Shown: positions 37,222-51,135, counted from the stretch's first letter. The stretch is DNA of 64,000 nt from Microcebus murinus (GCF_040939455.1 NC_134108.1:8709501-8773500), one strand, 5' to 3'. The notes: generated by a model from the letters alone, not told the origin. Numbers and translations: made by a program.

Positions 37222-37603
37222 TACAACGGAATACTGTACAGCAATGATAATGAACATACTATAACTTCATATGATAGCATGGATGAATCTCCCAAGTGTA
37301 ATGAGTATATAATCTCATTTGAGATGCCAGACTAGATACTGCAAGGGTAGACACTACATGACTCTATTTATATAAGTTTTAAAATGGCAAAATCTATCTG
37401 TACAGTTCAGAGTTAGAACAGTGTTTACTCTTGGGTAAGCAGTGGCAGGAGGGTGTATGAAAGAGATTCTGGAATAGCAGGAATTTCTTGATCCAGATAC
37501 TAGTTATAGATGTGTGTTCAGTTTGTGTAAATTCAGAAACTTGTATATTTATGATTTGTGCATTTTTCTGTTTTTCTGTTACACTTCAATAAAAAGTTTG
37601 CTT
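37222..37603 (+). mobile_element. Old LINE-1 3' end
   Basis: 'acaacggaatactgtacagc' (ORF2 end) to 'gttacacttcaataaaaagt' (3' end). Degraded; the Alu at 36841 lies just upstream. Confidence 0.75.
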
Positions 37604-38015
37604 AAAAAATTCAGTCTGAAAAAATCTATCTCTAGCATCTTATTGATCAACTTTGGGAGGAGATAACCTCTTAAGCAATGCTTATTTACAAACAGCTCAA
37701 AATGGTTTACTATTACACTTTCAGTGAAATATACAAGAGGGAAAACTAGCTTATAGCAGAAGTCTCCAATTTATGAATATAAGCTGTCTTTGTATAACAG
37801 CTCATTTGTAATTCAATTGTTACAAATAACATTTTTTCCCTGGGTTTAGTGTTAGAATGATATCTAGGGTAAATATCAACCCATAAAAATGAAGTTGAAA
37901 TACTATATATTTCCCATTAAACCCAGGGTGTATTATTCTTCCTGTTACATACACACGTAAGACTGAAACAGCTTTCAAAGATAAAACAAAATTGAGATTA
38001 AATTCCACCTTAAAT
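37604..38015. other. No gene recognised
   Basis: AT-rich non-coding spacer. Confidence 0.4.
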
Positions 38016-38210
38016 CATTCAGATTAGTAAAAAATAAAGTGTTGGCAAGGATGTGGAGAAATAGAAACTTTCACATATTGCTGGTGCAGTATTAATTTAT
38101 TCAATCATTTTGGAGATAAATCTGGTAAGATTTCTTGAAGCTGAAAATGTGCCTAACCTCTGACCCAGTAATTCCACTTCTGGGAAATAACTGAGGAACA
38201 CTTTATGATA
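38016..38210 (+). mobile_element. Old LINE-1 ORF2 fragment
   Basis: 'gttggcaaggatgtggagaa', 'tattgctggtgcagtattaa' and 'cccagtaattccacttctgg' are the conserved end of LINE-1 ORF2. It stops exactly where the mariner element starts. Confidence 0.8.
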
Positions 38211-39608
38211 GGTCTTCAAAAAGTTCATGGAAATGTGTATTATACAAAAAAACTATGTATGGATTTCAAAATTTTTTCCACTAAAATAATCTTATACTAA
38301 CTTGTTATAAAATGTATGAACAGGACCTAATTTGAGGCATTAAGAAGGATAAGACATCAGTTTGAAAAGAGCTCCTATCAGAGGAAAATGAATTCTGCTA
38401 AAATCGAAGCAAGAACAGACATCAAATTTATGGTGATGCTTGGGTAGAAGAATGGTGGAATCATTGATGCTTTATGAAAATGTATGGGGGCTGGCATAGT
38501 GGCTCATGCCTGTAATCTTAGCACTTTGGAAGACCGAGGCGGGAGGAGGATTGCTTGAGCTTAGGAGTTCGAGAACAGCCTGAGCAAGAGTGAGACCTCA
38601 TCTCTACTATAAATAGAAATAAATTAATTGGCCAACTAAAAATATATAGAAAAAATTAGCTGGGCATGGTGGTGCATGCCTGTAGTCCTAACTACTCGGG
38701 AGGCTCAGGCAGAAGGATTGCTTGAGCCCAGGAGTTTGAAGTTGCTGTGAGCTAGGCTAATGCTACAGCACTCTAGCCCAGGCAACAGAGTGAGTCTCTG
38801 TGTCAAAAAAATAAATAAATAACTAAAAGTGTGTGGGGTCAGAGTCCCCAAAGAAATCAGCAGTTTACAAGTAGACAACTCGTTTTAAGAAGGGACAATA
38901 TGATGTTGAAGATGAAGCCTACAGCAGCAGACTATCCATATCATTTTGCGAGGAAAAAATTCCTCTTACTCACGCCTTAATTGAAGAGGATCGACAATTA
39001 ACAGCAGGGGCAATAGCCAACACCAGAGACAACTTAACTGGTTCAATTTACACAATTATGAATGAAAAGTTAAAGTTGAGCACTTTTTACTCCATGGGGG
39101 CCAAAACCATTGCAACCAGATCAGCTACAGACAAGAGCAGAGCTTTCGATGGAAATTTTAAACAAGCAGGATTAGGATCCTGAAGCATTTCATGGAAGAA
39201 TTGTAACAGAAGATGAAACATGGCCTTCACAGTGTGACCCTGAAGACAAAGCAAAGAGCAATGGCTATGGAAGTGGGACTATCAAAGCAGAAGTGGACCA
39301 GCCAAGAGCAATTGTCATGGCAACAGTTTTCTGGAATGTTCAAGGCATTCTGCTTGTTGACTTCTGGACAAAGAATGATAACATCTGCTTATCATGAAAG
39401 TGTTTTGAGAAAGTTAGCCAAAGCTTTGGCAGAAAAACATCCAGGAAAACTTCACCAGAGAGTCCTTCTCCACCCCAACAATGTTCCTGCTCATTCCTCT
39501 CATCAAACAAGGGCAATTTTGTAAGGGTTTCAATGGGAAATCATTACATATCACCTTACAGTCCTTGTTTGGCTCCTCTGACTTCCATTTCCTAATCTTA
39601 AAAAATCT
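38211..39608 (+). mobile_element. mariner-family DNA transposon, broken, with nested Alu
   Basis: Begins after a TA dinucleotide with GGTCTTCAAAAAGTTCATGG, a mariner-type terminal repeat. Transposase-derived text follows: the N-terminal DNA-binding part (about 38405-38480 and 38860-39110) and the catalytic part from about 39195 (EDETW, MATVFW), then after a shift of frame ITSAYHESVLRKLAKALAEK and the AHSSHQTRAIL region. The catalytic Asp of the usual HDNAPAH motif is replaced (HPNNVPAH, about 39468-39491). The frame is broken by at least one shift near 39365 and several stops. The 3' end is missing beyond about 39608, where an Alu begins. It looks like an old primate mariner (Hsmar2-like); the exact family is not settled. 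Confidence 0.85.
38488..38822 (+). mobile_element. Dimeric strepsirrhine Alu inside mariner
   Basis: 'ctggcatagtggctcatgcc' start, AT-rich linker 'ggccaactaaaaatatatag' and tail (AAAT)n. Flanks 'aaaatgtatgggg' (about 38477-38489) and 'aaaagtgtgtgggg' (about 38824-38837) are a slightly decayed target duplication, and transposase text resumes after it. Confidence 0.95.
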
Positions 39609-39611
39609 TTT

Positions 39612-39868
<257 letters not shown>

Positions 39869-41124
39869 CATGTTACAGGGCTGATATAGTTTCCATAGAC
39901 AGTAGACTAGTTCTCTAGCAGAGTTTGCAAGATTAAAAAACAAAACAGAACAATAAAATAGTTTAGGAAGTATGCACCTTTGCTCTGGCTAAGAACTGAG
40001 GGACTTTTTCCCCCATCAAGGTCCTCTATTACTGTGTGATAGAGCTTAGCTAGTCAAATTACGACCTGACAAACAGCAGCACTGCCAACACTTGGAAGCT
40101 TGATAAAAATGAATCTCAGACGTACGTAATTGGAATTGGCATTTTAACATTTTCAGATGATTTGTATTTACTTTAAAGTTTGAGAATCACCAGTATAGAA
40201 GCAGCAGACCTCAATAGCACATCTACCTTTATCATGACCATGACACTTAAATCCTGGAAAATTTTCAGGGCAGCTTTTGGACCAGTTGCCCAGTACAGCC
40301 ATAATTAAAGGTTTAATTAAGCACTCACAGAACGTTTACCTTTTAGACACAGTAGCCTCTACTAAAATTTCCAAGATGCATTAACTGCAAATTGTAGCTT
40401 CAAATAGCATATGATTTAATGTGTTTGATAAAACTGATATAAGACTAACTCTTCCATTCCATGTCCATGGAAGTTCAAAATCTTCATCAAGATTTCTGTG
40501 AATTCTTCACGGCACTGAATTAGTTTTGTCTGTATATTTTGCACAGTCTTGCCTCTGCTCTCCCTGTTTTTGAGTGTGAAACTCAACATCTGTCCTTAAT
40601 TTAGCAAAACATATATTACACACAAAGACCTTGCAAGTGTAGATGTTACTGAGGGCTTTGGGGAGACAGAGGAGTGACTGTGAACTATGAGAGCTATGTA
40701 AATGAGTTGATATTGAATATTAGACATCCACCTCAGAAAGGCCCTGCCGGAATAATGATATATTGACATAGCTTAAGAATTTGTTTCACCAAAAAAATTA
40801 TGCATGGTAAGCAGTAAATAAATAAATGACTAACATTTCTTATAGTGAATTTGTTTTTTGTTTTTTAAAAACCTAACCAATTAAGAGTGCTGCAATTACT
40901 TTCCTCAATCTAACCAAAGGCTCCAAACCAAGCTAACTATCGTCAATAAATAAGATCCTGTGACTACCTGGGGAACCAGTTATCTAATTAGTGAATTTTA
41001 ACAAAAGCTGATTCCTTGCTGGGTAGACTCAGCATTTCCTTGGCAGTAAAAGGAAACAGCTGTGCTAGCAGATTAGCCCACTGAAAACCAAACAAAACCT
41101 CCTACCCAAAGCGTCTACTGCACA
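39869..41124. other. No gene recognised; MER5-type fragment
   Basis: Non-coding. About 40060-40195 ('cttgataaaaatgaatctca', 'aaagtttgagaatcacca') resembles the hAT element MER5A. Nothing else was named. Confidence 0.45.
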
Positions 41125-41280
41125 CATGGGCCCAGGGGTTCTCAGCTCCGAACGCACACGAGAAGCACCAGGGGAGTCTTTTAAAAAATGTTGATGCTTG
41201 GGTCCCATCCCAGAACAAGTAAATTTGAGTAACTGGGGACTGAGGCCAGGCATCAATATTTTTAAAAAGCTCCCCATGTA
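41125..41280 (+). mobile_element. MER5A-type hAT MITE
   Basis: 'ccaggggttctcagctccga', 'gagaagcaccaggggagtct' and 'catcaatatttttaaaaagc' follow the MER5A consensus order. Old and truncated at the right. Confidence 0.65.
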
Positions 41281-41454
41281 TTCTGCTCATCCTATAAATG
41301 TACTCAAAAAAATCAAAACTTTCTTTTGAAACAGAAATCCTGCTTCATGTTTTTAATACAAGATTGATAAAAATTAAGTGATAAAGCACGTGTCAAAGCA
41401 GTGCCATCCCACTGGGATGAGGAAGTAGGACTGTTTTTATACACTTTTTTCCCT

Positions 41455-41590
41455 CCCTTTTTTTTCAGGAATATGATGGGGGCACAAACGCTTTGGTTAC
41501 ATTTATTGCCTTTGCACCGCCCAACTTATAGCTACAAGCGTGCCCAACCCCCAGACATCACGCACCGTACCCATTAGGTGTATGTTTCAT
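41455..41590 (-). mobile_element. LINE-1 3' UTR fragment, strepsirrhine type
   Basis: T-run followed by 'atatgatgggggcacaaacg', 'cttatagctacaagcgtgcc' and 'cgtacccattaggtgtatgt': the reverse complement of a strepsirrhine LINE-1 3' UTR of a different subfamily from the full-length copy at 42.4 kb. 5'-truncated to about 135 bases. Confidence 0.7.
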
Positions 41591-41610
41591 ATTCTTAGAA
41601 AAAGGTTTGA

Positions 41611-41870
41611 GGCCTGGTGTGTGGTTCACATCTGCACTTTGGGAGGGAGAAGGAGGGATGGCTAGAGGCCAGGAGTTCGAGACCCTCATCTCTACAAAAT
41701 ATTAGCCAGGAGTGGTGGCATGCATGTGTAGTCCCAGCTACTAAACAAGCTGAGACAGGAGGATTATTTGAGCCCAGGAATTTGAGGTCGCAGTGAGCTA
41801 CAATAGAGCCACTGCACTCCACTTTGGGTTTCAGTTTGAGACCCTGTCTAAAAAAAAAAAAAAAAAAAAA
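41611..41870 (+). mobile_element. Alu SINE with target duplication
   Basis: 'ggcctggtgtgtggttcaca' start and a tail of about 21 A. AAAAAGGTTTGA at 41599-41610 recurs at about 41867-41878. Somewhat diverged, with internal deletions. Confidence 0.93.
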
Positions 41871-42040
41871 AGGTTTGAAGATTGTCATCAAAAATTTAAT
41901 TGTGGTTATTCCTGAGTGGTGGGATTATGGATGCATTGTAGTTCCTTCTTTTGCTCCCCTTTCCCAATCTACCTGCAATGAATGTTTATTGCTCATTTAA
42001 AAAAAGAGAGAGAGAGAACTTCAATTAAAAATTTAAAAAA

Positions 42041-42356
42041 GTCCAGGTGCGGTGACTCATGCCTATAATCCTAGTTTGGGAAGCTAAGGAGGGAGTATCA
42101 CTTGAGGCCAGGAGTTGGACACCAGCCTGAGCAAGACGAGACCCCATCTTTAAAAAAATGAAATAAAAAATAGAAAACTTAGCCAGGCATAGTGGCCCAC
42201 ACCTGTAGTGCCAGCTACTCAGGAAGCTGAGGCAGGAGGATCCCTTGAGCCCAGGAGTTTGAAGTTGCAGTGAGCTATGATGACACCACTGCGCTCTAGC
42301 CTGGACAACAGAGTGAGACTCTGTTTCAAAAAAAAAAAAAAAGAAGAAGAAAAGAA
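42041..42356 (+). mobile_element. Alu SINE abutting the LINE-1
   Basis: 'gtccaggtgcggtgactcat' start, right arm 'gccagctactcaggaagctg', and a tail of A's becoming GAAGAAGAAAAG at 42340-42358. The full-length LINE-1 starts right at the end of this tail. Confidence 0.93.
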
Positions 42357-42357
42357 A

Positions 42358-43778
42358 AGGGGTGGAGCAAGATGTCGGACGAGAAACACTGCCAGACAGA
42401 GTGTCTCTGCAGAAAAGACAGATTCTAGCAGAAATTAGAAAAAAGAAGCAAGAAGACGAGCATACAGTGGACGAGGGCCAGAAGGAGGGGTACCTGAGAC
42501 CCCGGGAGACTCCACAGGAAGAGGCTGTGGAGGAGAACTGGAGGCTGAGACCACCGGAGCAGCCCGGAGACCAGCGGCAAGGGTAGGTGGATTTGCTGTT
42601 TCCCCTCCCCTGCATTCGGGACTGCTGGTGGGCTCCCCAGCGGGTGGAGAGACCTGCGGACAACAGCCCAGAGACGGCCGCCGCCAGTCAGCGGTGAGCC
42701 TGTAGCAGACGTGGCACCAGGTTCCCAACTTCCTCCGGGCACCTCCGTGTGCACAGATCCGAGCCGCGCGGCAGGCGCCATATTGCCTCCTCCTCCCCTC
42801 CGCCGACCCTACTCGCGGCTGCCCAGAGAGATAATACAGCCACCAGCCGGAGGCACCTCCAGGGAACGGGACCTTCCCTTTTGGGACCCTACAGCTGACT
42901 CAGGGGAACTCAGACTGTGAGCTCCCTACCCGCCAGCTCTCCCAGGTGCTGCTGACACGGTGTTCCCAGGAGAACGGTGCCGACTCAGCGGCTGAGAGAC
43001 ATAGACCCAGCTTGGGCTCCCTGTGGGTGAATTGGGACCGGAACTCCTCTCCCTGGTGGGGATACAGTTTGAACTCTGGGATCCAGAGGTCGGACCTGCA
43101 GACCAGATCCCCTGCACCGAGGGCTAGCATTGCCCGGGGCACAGAAGGGTTATACTTGAACAGCCTACTGAGGTGTGTGTGCCTCCAGGAGCGGATCAGC
43201 ATCCTAGCGGGCAACCCTCCTCCCAGGAGGAGGCCGTGCGCCCAGCCCAGGTGGCGTTCCTGTGCAGGGAACCTCCCCGCCGGCACCACAGTCCGGGGAG
43301 GCCTGGTGGCTTGTGGTCTGGCCTGCTGGCAGAGGCCCAGGAGTAGCTGTGGAGTTGGGGAGGGTGGAAAGAAGCGAGGCCTGCTCCAGACTGCAGGTCT
43401 CAGACAGCTCCACCCCCACACCCAGACTTCCTGGCTGAGCGGGACCATTCCAGCCCCGCCCTGACAGCTTTTCCTGGAAGCAGAGAACTGAACTTTGACC
43501 CCTGCTAACTGCCTGAGGGCAGGCTTACCCAACCCAGCTCCGCCCAGAACAAGAGCTGATAACAGGACACAAAATCAACAGCATAGCCTGTTCCTCCAAA
43601 CAAATGCCACCTACTGACAGGGATGGCATCTTGCACAGCCTTTCCACTGCACCCACTGACTCAATATACAGGGAGTGGTCCAATCTCACCCACAGACACC
43701 ACCTAATGCCTCAGAAACTAAACAAGGTGTGTGAATACCCAAACAATAACTTAAGGAAAGAAACAACAACTGATCAAC
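42358..43778 (+). promoter_or_regulatory. LINE-1 5' UTR with internal promoter
   Basis: 1.4 kb, GC-rich, preceding ORF1 in the position of the LINE-1 sense promoter. 'gcaagatgtcgga' at about 42367-42379 sits where the YY1 site lies in human LINE-1, with a one-base difference from CAAGATGG. Long open frames on both strands here (for example 42900-43532 minus) are composition effects. Antisense promoter activity is known in human LINE-1 and is only a possibility here. Confidence 0.7.
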
Positions 43779-44770
43779 ATGGGAAGAAATCAGCGAAAGA
43801 ACTCAGGAAATATGAAGAACCAAACGGAAAACACACCCCCAAAGAGGAGCACCAGCCCCCTAGAAACGGACACCAACCCAAATCAGGCAACCAATATGAC
43901 AGAAGAGGAATTTCGTATGTGGATCATAAGAACACTCACCCAGCTACAACAACAACTCAATAACCAACACAAAGAAACCACAAAAAGCCTCCAGGATATG
44001 GAAAAAGAAATAGACACGATGAAGAAAAGTGTAACCAAACTCCTGGAAACGAAGAATCAATTCAGGGAACTACAAAATACAATGGAAAGTCTCAAGAACA
44101 GGGTAGATCAAACAGAAGAAAGAATCTCAGAGCTTGAAGATAACACCCTCCAATTAAATAAATCAGTCACAGAAATAGAGCAGAGAAACAAGAGAAAAGA
44201 GCAAAGCCTACAGAGCTGTGGGATTATGTGAAGAAACCTAATGTGAGGGTCATAGGGTTACCAGAAGGGGAAGAAGACAACACTCAAGGGTTGGACAAGC
44301 TGTTTGAAGATATAATAGAGGAAAATTTCCCAGGCGTTGCTCAAAATCTTGATATACAAGTTCAAGAAGCTCACAGGACCCCTGGGAGATTCAATGCAAA
44401 CAGGAAGACGTCACGACATGCAGTCATCAGACTGACCAAAGTATCAACTAAAGAGGCCCTTCTAAGAGCTGTAAGACAAAAGAAGCAAGTAACATACAAG
44501 GGAAAGCCAATTCGAATAACATCAGACTTCTCTAATGAGACTTTACAAGCAAGGAGCGACTGGGGCCCCATTCTCACTCTTTTGAAACAAAACAATGCCC
44601 AGCCTAGAATATTATTCCCTGCAAAACTAAGCTTCATATATGAAGGAGAAATAAAAACATTCTCAGACAAGCAAAAGCTCAGAGAATTCACCAAGACAAG
44701 ACCAGCCCTACAAGAAGTACTTAAAACAGCGTTACGCACGGAACATCATAATAATAACCCACGAATATAA
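43779..44770 (+). pseudogene. LINE-1 ORF1 protein, frameshifted
   Basis: ORF1p is an RNA-binding trimeric chaperone that packages LINE-1 RNA. The ATG at 43779 opens a 150-codon frame: basic N terminus, then a heptad-rich coiled coil (about residues 50-140, QLQQQLNNQHKETT to NKSVTEIEQRNK). It ends at TGA 44229-44231. The RNA-recognition part (PNVRVIGLPEGEED) and C-terminal domain (EAHRTPGRFNANRKTSRHAV to TEHHNNNPRI) continue in another frame to 44770. A single-base loss near 44213 explains the shift. Apart from this the protein is well preserved, at about 330 codons, the usual length. Confidence 0.93.
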
Positions 44771-44811
44771 AAACAACCAAAACCCAAAGATATTAAAGGC
44801 CAGATATTACA

Positions 44812-47800
44812 ATGGCTCAAGACAGAAATCATAGCAACAACATCCAACCCAACAGAATGATCAGTAATCTACCTTACCTATCAGTTCTCTCAATAAATGT
44901 GAATGGCTTAAACTCTCCACTCAAGAGACATAGGCTGGCTGAATGGATAAGAAAATACAGGCCAAGTATATGCTGTCTTCAGGAAACACATCTAACCTGA
45001 AAGGATGCATACAGACTAAAAGTAAAAGGGTGGAGATCAGTATTCCAGGCAAGTGGAAGCCAAAAGAAGGCTGGTGTGGCAGTTCTAATTTCAGATGATT
45101 TAGTTTTTAAACCAACAAAAGTAGTGAAAGACAAAGAGGGCCATTATATAATGGTGAAGGGCACAGTTCAACAAGAAGAGATAACAATTTTAAATATATA
45201 TGCACCCAACTTAGGTGTACCCAGTTTCATAAAGCAAACCCTACTGGATCTAAGCAAATGGATTAATAGCAACTCCATAATCACCGGAGATTTCAACACC
45301 CCACTGACAGCACGAGACAGATCCTCCAAACAGAAAACTAATAAAGAAATAATGGACTTAAACAAAACTCTAGAACAATTGGATCTGACGGACATTTACA
45401 GGACATTCTACTCAAAATCCACTGAATACACTTTCTCCTCATCAGCTCAAGGGACATTCTCTAAGATTGACCATATCCTAGGAAAACAAAGTAAACCTCA
45501 AGAAATTTAAAAACATAGAAATCATACCATGTACCTTCCTAGATCACAGTGGAATAAAAGTACAAATCAACCCTAACAGAAACTCACATTTCTACACAAA
45601 AATGTGGAAATTAAACAACCTCCTACTACATGATTACTTCATTAGAAAGTACAAATCAAGATGGAATGAAGAAATCAAGATGGAAATAAAGAAATTTTAT
45701 GAACAAAATGACAATGGAGAGACAAGTTATCAAATCCTCTGGGACACAGCTAAAGCAGTTCTGAGAGGAAAGTTTATCTCCATAAATGCCTATAACCAAA
45801 AGTCAAAACGATCACAAATAGACAATCTAACGAAACGACTCAAAGAGCTGGAAAAAGAAGAACAGACCAATCTCAAACCCAGCAGAAGAAGTGAAATCAA
45901 CAAGATCAAATCAGAACTAAATGAAATTGAAAACAAGGAAGCTATTCAGGAGATTAATAAAACAAAAAGTTGGTTCTTTGAAAAAATAAACAAAACTGAC
46001 ACACCATTGGCTAAGCTAACGAAAAGCAGAAAAGAGAAATCTCTAATAAGCTCCATCAGGAACAAAAAAGGAGATATCAGAACTGATCCCAAAGAGATAC
46101 AAGATATAATTTATGAATACTACAAAAATCTTTATGCATACAAACTGGAAAATGTGGAGGAAATGCACAAATTTCTGGAAACACACAGCCTCCCTAGGCT
46201 CAACCAGGAAGAAATAGATTCCCTGAACAAACCAATCTCAACAGCTGAAAGAGAAACAGCAATTAAAAATCTCTCTAAAAAGAAAAGTCTCGGTCCAGAT
46301 GATTTCACACCCAAATTTTACCACAGTTACAAAGAAGAACTAGTACGTGTCTTGCAGAAACTATTCCACAACATCGAGAAGAACAGAAACCTCCCCAACA
46401 CCTTTTATGAAGCGAATATTACTCTGATACCAAAACCAGGAAAGGATGCAACAAAAAAAGAAAACTACAGACCAATATCCCTAATGAATATAGATGCACA
46501 GATTTTCAACAAAATCTTAGCTAACCAAATCCAGACACTTATCAAAAAAATAATCCATCACGATCAAGTGGGCTTCATCCCAGGGATGCAGGGATGGTTC
46601 AACATACGTAAATCTATAAATGCAATTCACCACATAAACAGAAGCAAAAACAAAGACCACATGATTCTTACAATAGACACAGAAAAAGCTTTTGACAAAA
46701 TTCAACACCCTTTCATGATAGGAACACTTAAGAAAATAGGCATATAAGGGATATACCTAAAAACGATACAAGCCATATATGACAGACCCATAGCCAACAT
46801 CATACTGAATGGGGAAAAATTGAAAGCATTCCCACTTTACTGGAACCAGACAAGGCTGCCCACTATCTCCACTTCTATTCAACATAGTGCTGGAAGTCCT
46901 GGCTACAGCAATCAGACAGGAAAATGGAATTAAAGATATCCAAATAGAGGCAGAAGAGATCAAACTTTCACTGTTTGCTGATGATATGATATTATATTTA
47001 GAAAACCCCAAGGATTCAACCAAGCAACTCCTGGAACTGATAAATGAATTTAGTAAAGTCTCAGGATACAAAATCAATACACAGAAATCAGAGGCATTCA
47101 TATACGCCAACAACAATCAAATTGACATCCAAATCAAAGACTCAATTCCCTTCACAATAGCAACAAAGAAATTAAAGTACCTAGGAATATACTTAACCAA
47201 GGACGTAAAAGACCTCTACAGGGAGAACAATGAAACACTGAGGAAGGAAATAGCAGAGGATGTAAACAGATGGAAATCCATACCATGCTCGTGGATTGGC
47301 AGACTCAACATCATTCAAATGTCCATACTACCCAAACTGATCTACAGATTCAATGCAATACCTATTAAAATCCCATCAGCATTCTTCACAGATATAGAAA
47401 AAATAATTTTATTCTTCGTATGGAACCAAAGAAGACCTCGAATATCAAAAGCAATTCTAGGCAACAAAAACAAAATGGGAGGCATTAATATGCCAGATAT
47501 CAAACTATACTACAAAGCTGTAGTAATTAAATCAATCTAGTATTGGCACAAAAATAGAAATATTGACCAGTGGAACAGATCTGAGAATCCTGATATAAAA
47601 CCATCCTCATATAGCCATCTAATCTTTGACAAAGCAGACAAAAACATACGTTGGCGAAAAGAATCCCTTTTCAATAAATGGTGCTGGGAAAACTGGATAG
47701 CCACCTGTAGAAGGCTAAAGCAGGACCCACACCTTTCACCTCTCACAAAAATCAACTCACGCTGGATAACACACTTAAACCTAAGGTATGAAACTATTAG

Positions 47801-48680
47801 AATTCTAGAGGAAAATGTTGGAAACACTCTCCTAGACATCGGCCTAGGCAAAGAGTTTATGAAGAAGTCCCCAAAGGCAATCACAGCAACAACAAAAATA
47901 AATACATGGTACATGATCAAACTAAAAAGCTCTGCAAAGCCAAATAAACAATCGTGAAAGTAAACAGACAACCTACAGAATGGGAGAAAATTTTTGCATC
48001 CTACCCATCTGATAAGGGGCTGATAACTAGAATATACTTAGAACTCACAAAAATCAGCAAGAAAAAATCAAATAACCCCATTAAAAAGTGGGCAAAGGAC
48101 TTGAACAGAAACTTTTCTAAAGAAGACAGAAGAATGGCCAACAAACATATGAAAAAATGCTCAACATCTCTAATCATCAGGGAAATGCAAATCAAAACCA
48201 CAATGAGATATCACTTAACTCCAGTGAGAATGGCCTTTATCAAAAAGTCTCCGAACTATAAATGCATGTGGAGAGAGGGGAACACTCCTACACTGCTGGT
48301 GGGACTGCAAACTAGTTCAACCTCTGTGGAAAGCAATATGGAGATACCTTAAAGCCATACAAGTGAATCTACCATTTGATCCAGCAATCCCACTGCTGGG
48401 CATCTACCCAAAAGATCCAATGACACTCTACAAAAAAGACACCTGTACTCGAATGTTTATAGCAGTACAATTCATAATTGTGAGGCTGTGGAAACAGCCC
48501 AAGTGCCCATCAATCCAAGAGTGGATTAATAAAATGTGGTATATGTATACCATGGAGTACTATTCAGCTCTAAGAAACAACGGTGATATAGCACATCTTA
48601 TATTTTCCTGGTTAGAGCTGGAACCCATACTACTAAGTGAAGTATCCCAAGAATGGAAAAACAAGCACCACATATACTGA
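44812..48680 (+). pseudogene. LINE-1 ORF2 (endonuclease-reverse transcriptase), multiply disrupted
   Basis: ORF2p nicks DNA and reverse-transcribes LINE-1 RNA. The endonuclease is recognisable (SINVNGLNS at about residue 28, [21 protein letters not shown], then FLDHSG in another frame), as is the reverse transcriptase ([47 protein letters not shown], and the catalytic FADD at 46974-46985). The Cys-containing C-terminal region runs from about 47.95 kb. Lesions seen: in-frame TGA at 44998-45000; frameshift near 45490; TAA at 46745-46747 and a shift near 46838; TAG at 47538-47540; frameshift near 47945; and a deletion or shift near 48255-48350. The deletion removes part of the C-terminal domain. 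The final frame ends at 48680. Confidence 0.93.
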
Positions 48681-48926
48681 CCAGCAAACTGGTATTAACT
48701 GAGCAGCACCTAAGTGGACACATAGGTACTACAGTAATAGGGTATTGGGCAGGTGGGAGGAGGGAGAGGGACGGGTATATACATATAATGAGTGAGATGT
48801 GCACCATCTGGGGGATGGTCATGCTGGAGACTCAGACTTGTGGGGGGAGGGGGAAATGGGCATTTATTGAAACCTTAAAATCTGTACTCCCATAATATGC
48901 CGAAATAAAAAAAAATTAAATTCCTC

Positions 48927-50307
48927 AAATAAAGCAAAAGAAACCAAACCACCTAGATTTTAAGAGCTCAGGAAGACTTATATATTCTTGGCAATATTAA
49001 GAAGTGATATACACATCCTGGTTAAGTCTTAAAATTTCAGAGAAATAATAACAGTGCAGGGGACCAAAGGAAAGGGAGGGATTAAGAATGGCAGCCAAGT
49101 AGAAAAAGAACAGCAGGGTATGAAAGTTAGAGATGAGGTGCGACAAACTCCTGCAATCCAAACAGGAAAAAAAAAAAAAAAAAAAAAAAAACCAGAAAAA
49201 GGTTTTCAAAAGAATAAAATCCAAACTGGACTGGGACAGTAAACGTCTGAGGAGAATGAATTCTATGCATGACTAATCATTCAAGAATGAAGGCAAAGAT
49301 AGGAATGATCTCAGAAATGTTAACTACCCAGTCATCTTTCCTGATAAAGTTGCTCAGAGTCAGTTTTGAGATTAATGAAAGCATTCGGTCCCTGCTGGAC
49401 TATCTACCGCAATACTTTTTTCTAGTAATTTCCCTCCTCTTTCATTTGCTTGTCCCTGCACTGTATTGTGATAGTAGGAAAAAGATATATATGCGTGTGT
49501 GCACTGAAATTTTTTTCCCCTTTATCATTGTGTTCTCCTAGATTCGAGGCAACTCAATTTCATAACTATTGAAGATGGGTATTGCTGTTTTCACAGATGA
49601 GGCCTCAGAGGCATAGAAAAATTCAATGTCATGTATGAGATACCAGAACTAGTAAGCAGGGATCTGACACTTGGACTCAAGCAGTCTGGATCTAGTCAGT
49701 GCTCTTAATCACTTGCTTATCTTGAGAACAGTGCTTCTAAAAAGCTTATTCAAGAATCTCATCAATAGACCTTTCAGTGTTATCTTTGCTGCAAATGAAA
49801 CAAAGCTATGTACACTTGGGAATACTTATTGATTATGCTTACAAACTACATCATTTCTTCATCTTTAAGATATACCCTATTCCTGTTTGTTGAGTGATGG
49901 AATAATTCCAGTATTCTATTTATAGCAGAGGCTTTTAATCAGAGCTTTTATTCCCAGTTTCTTTTCTAAGTTTAATGTGTGAGGCACATTGTTTACCAAC
50001 TTCTCAGAAAAAGTACAATTATATCAAATCATATGTAAAAGCTAACATTGAGAGCAATGAAATCATTAATGATTTTGATTACCACATACAGTGTCTATCA
50101 GAAATAAAGGACAGTAGTCTTTGTTGTCTATTATCAGTTACATTCAGTTACTGTTCACCAAAACTGATTTCTCATTATAAAATGTGAAGTATACAAGGGA
50201 TCTCCGGAATTTTAAAATAATCACACAAAACTTCACAAGTAAATTGGGGTTCATAGAATTAAGAATTTTTTACCTGATACAGTATTTTTCAAAAAGGCCG
50301 CGCATGA
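48927..50307. other. No gene recognised; MIR fragment
   Basis: Non-coding. An A-run lies at 49166-49191. A reverse-complement MIR is visible at about 49565-49720 ('tttcacagatgaggcctcag', 'cagtgctcttaatcacttgc'). Confidence 0.45.

Positions 50308-51135
<828 letters not shown>

Larger units (their letters stand above)
42358..48926 (+). mobile_element. Full-length, lineage-specific LINE-1 (inactive)
   Basis: About 6.57 kb with every part of a LINE-1 in order: GC-rich 5' UTR (42358-43778), ORF1 (43779-44770), a 41-base spacer, ORF2 (44812-48680), a G-rich 3' UTR and an A-rich tail. The start GGAGCAAGATGTCGGACG resembles the YY1-containing start of primate LINE-1. Both reading frames are broken, so the copy cannot move itself. 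The 3' UTR is the strepsirrhine type also seen at 4013-4111 and 4964-5336. It inserted at the A tail of an Alu. No clean target duplication is visible, perhaps because the target was A-rich. Confidence 0.95.

Noticed and set aside
39213..39524. 103-codon open frame resembling a protein-coding gene
   Set aside because: It is transposase text of the mariner element, out of frame at its start and lacking the catalytic Asp; not a host gene.
42900..43532. 210-codon minus-strand open frame in the LINE-1 5' UTR
   Set aside because: Antisense to a GC-rich LINE-1 5' UTR; no domain seen, and explained by composition.
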